Part shown: positions 32,591 through 33,467 of the stretch, piece after piece
Layout of the letters: each line of letters starts with the position of its first letter
Numbering within the stretch: the first letter of the stretch is position 1
NCBI GenBank assembly: GCA_003171215.1
Contig: PMYN01000028.1
Coordinates: forward strand, 12,450 to 45,916
DNA: 33,467 bases
Direction: 5' to 3'
DNA from: Gemmatimonadota bacterium
GTDB lineage: Bacteria; Gemmatimonadota; Gemmatimonadetes; Gemmatimonadales; Gemmatimonadaceae
Position numbers and translations under genes: made by a program
The notes under the pieces: model-generated
What the model was told of the DNA's origin: nothing
Databases searched by the model: none
Seen by the model: only the letters and a program-made list of their open reading frames with translations

Positions 32591-33467
32591 GTCATCCTCC
32601 GCAGGCGCGAGAGGAAGAACGGAACGCCGATCAGCGCGGTCACCGCCCCGAGCGGCAACTCGGCCGGTGCGCGAACCGTGCGCGCCACGACGTCGGCCGC
32701 CACCACGAGCGCGCCGCCCGCGATCGCCGCGCCGAGCATCACGCTGCGCACCGACCGTGCACCGAGGGCGCGCACGATGGCCGGCACGACCAGTCCCACG
32801 AATCCGACGAGCCCCGCTCCCGCGACGGTCACGGCCGCGAGCAGGCTCGCCGCGAGGTACACACGCCGCGTCGCGCGCTCGACGTCCACGCCGAGCGCGG
32901 CCGCGGGATCCTCGCCAAGCGCGAGCAGTTCGATCTCGCGGCCGAGAGCGAGCAGCAGCGTGCCGCCGATCACCACGTACACCGCGACCCACCGCGTGCC
33001 CTGCCAGGTCGCGTCGCTCAGCGATCCCATCATCCACCAGAGAGCCCCCCTCACCGTCTCGCTTGGCGCGCCCGCGAGCAGCACCATCACGGCCGCGTTC
33101 GCGAACGCCCCCACGACAACGCCGGCCATGAGCAGCACGCGCGGATCGCCGCGCGCTCCGGCTGCGCGCGCCACCAGCAGCACGAGCGTCACCGCGAGCG
33201 CCGCGCCGGCGTACGCGGCGATCGGCAACACGGCGAGCGACGTGAAGTGCATTGCAACCGCCGTCACTGCGCCGACCGCCGCACCGCCTGATACACCGAG
33301 GAGGTAGGGCTCGGCCAGCGGATTGCGCAGCGTGGCCTGCAGCGCCGCGCCGCTCATGCCGAGCCCTGCGCCGATCACGATGCCGAGCGCGATGCGCGGC
33401 AGGCGCAGCGTCTGCACGATCGCGACCGCGTTCGCGTCGCCGTTGCCGAAGAGCGCGCCCCAGACCG
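32587..33467 (-). CDS. btuC: BtuC/FecCD-type permease, 5' end outside window
   Basis: The frame runs without a stop to the right edge (at least 293 residues). It starts within the conserved LRLPRI motif region that precedes the second half of helix two. Then come GLGMSGAALQATLRNPLAEPYLLG, a signature of FecCD permeases, the GALWWMMGSLSDATW motif, and the coupling segment GVDVERATRR. Seven or more hydrophobic helices are visible. The family has about 10 helices and 330-350 residues, so only some 40-50 residues are missing. The stop overlaps btuD as GTGA. A cobalamin riboswitch, if present, would be beyond the window. Confidence 0.9.
   Translation of the reverse strand, partial: VWGALFGNGDANAVAIVQTLRLPRIALGIVIGAGLGMSGAALQATLRNPLAEPYLLGVSGGAAVGAVTAVAMHFTSLAVLPIAAYAGAALAVTLVLLVARAAGARGDPRVLLMAGVVVGAFANAAVMVLLAGAPSETVRGALWWMMGSLSDATWQGTRWVAVYVVIGGTLLLALGREIELLALGEDPAAALGVDVERATRRVYLAASLLAAVTVAGAGLVGFVGLVVPAIVRALGARSVRSVMLGAAIAGGALVVAADVVARTVRAPAELPLGAVTALIGVPFFLSRLRRMT

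Noticed and set aside
31352-33307. Plus-strand open frame opposite btuB/btuD/btuC
   Set aside because: Shadow of three conserved transport genes; Ser/Thr/Ala-rich sequence without recognisable folds.

Overview
The window is a gene-dense, very GC-rich bacterial chromosome segment. It has many GTG starts, one likely TTG start, and at least nine 4-nt ATGA/GTGA gene overlaps. Gene content (moxR-DUF58-Bat genes, scpA/scpB/rluB beside a site-2 protease, a Sec-type C-terminal sorting-like domain protein, a BIG2-domain surface metallopeptidase, SelB, BtuB/C/D) suggests a diderm such as Gemmatimonadota or a relative. That assignment is inference; no rRNA is present. There is no sign of prophage, plasmid, IS transposase or CRISPR. 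LAYOUT. (1) 1-7997, minus strand: site-2 protease, scpA, scpB, rluB, moxR ATPase, DUF58, a BatD-like membrane protein, BatA and a BatB-TPR fusion cut by the left edge. The genes are nearly contiguous and could be read from the promoter at 8050-8078. They combine chromosome condensation, ribosomal RNA modification and a MoxR/VWA envelope system. (2) 8094-8562: the divergently transcribed rpsT gene, whose terminator sits between two opposed heptamer arrays. (3) 8562-12867, minus: pyrR-pyrB-pyrC, then a class II aldolase and a coiled-coil zinc-ribbon protein, mostly joined by 4-nt overlaps. (4) 12991-17345: a GT2 glycosyltransferase plus a ChbG-type deacetylase (plus strand) facing two paralogous GT87/DUF2029 membrane glycosyltransferases with a 58-aa gene between them (minus strand); an envelope glycan locus by inference. 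(5) 17506-20022: a hybrid CHASE4-type histidine kinase. (6) 20039-20827: a small bactofilin-like frame, two tRNA-Ser genes on one transcript separated by a MITE-like inverted-repeat element, and a second class of heptamer repeat. (7) 20853-26099: tadA, a secreted BIG2/HExxH metallopeptidase, and clpB. (8) 26104-29755: heptamer arrays, a perfect 25-bp hairpin holding a stop codon, a cargo-less sorting-type domain protein with a near-consensus promoter, selB, recO, and a long inverted repeat. (9) 29788-33467: btuB, btuD and partial btuC, a vitamin B12-type uptake operon whose 5' part lies beyond the right edge. Most genes are ordinary housekeeping. The least explained material is the set of structured intergenic repeats: two heptamer classes, one MITE-like tRNA spacer, and large hairpins at gene ends.
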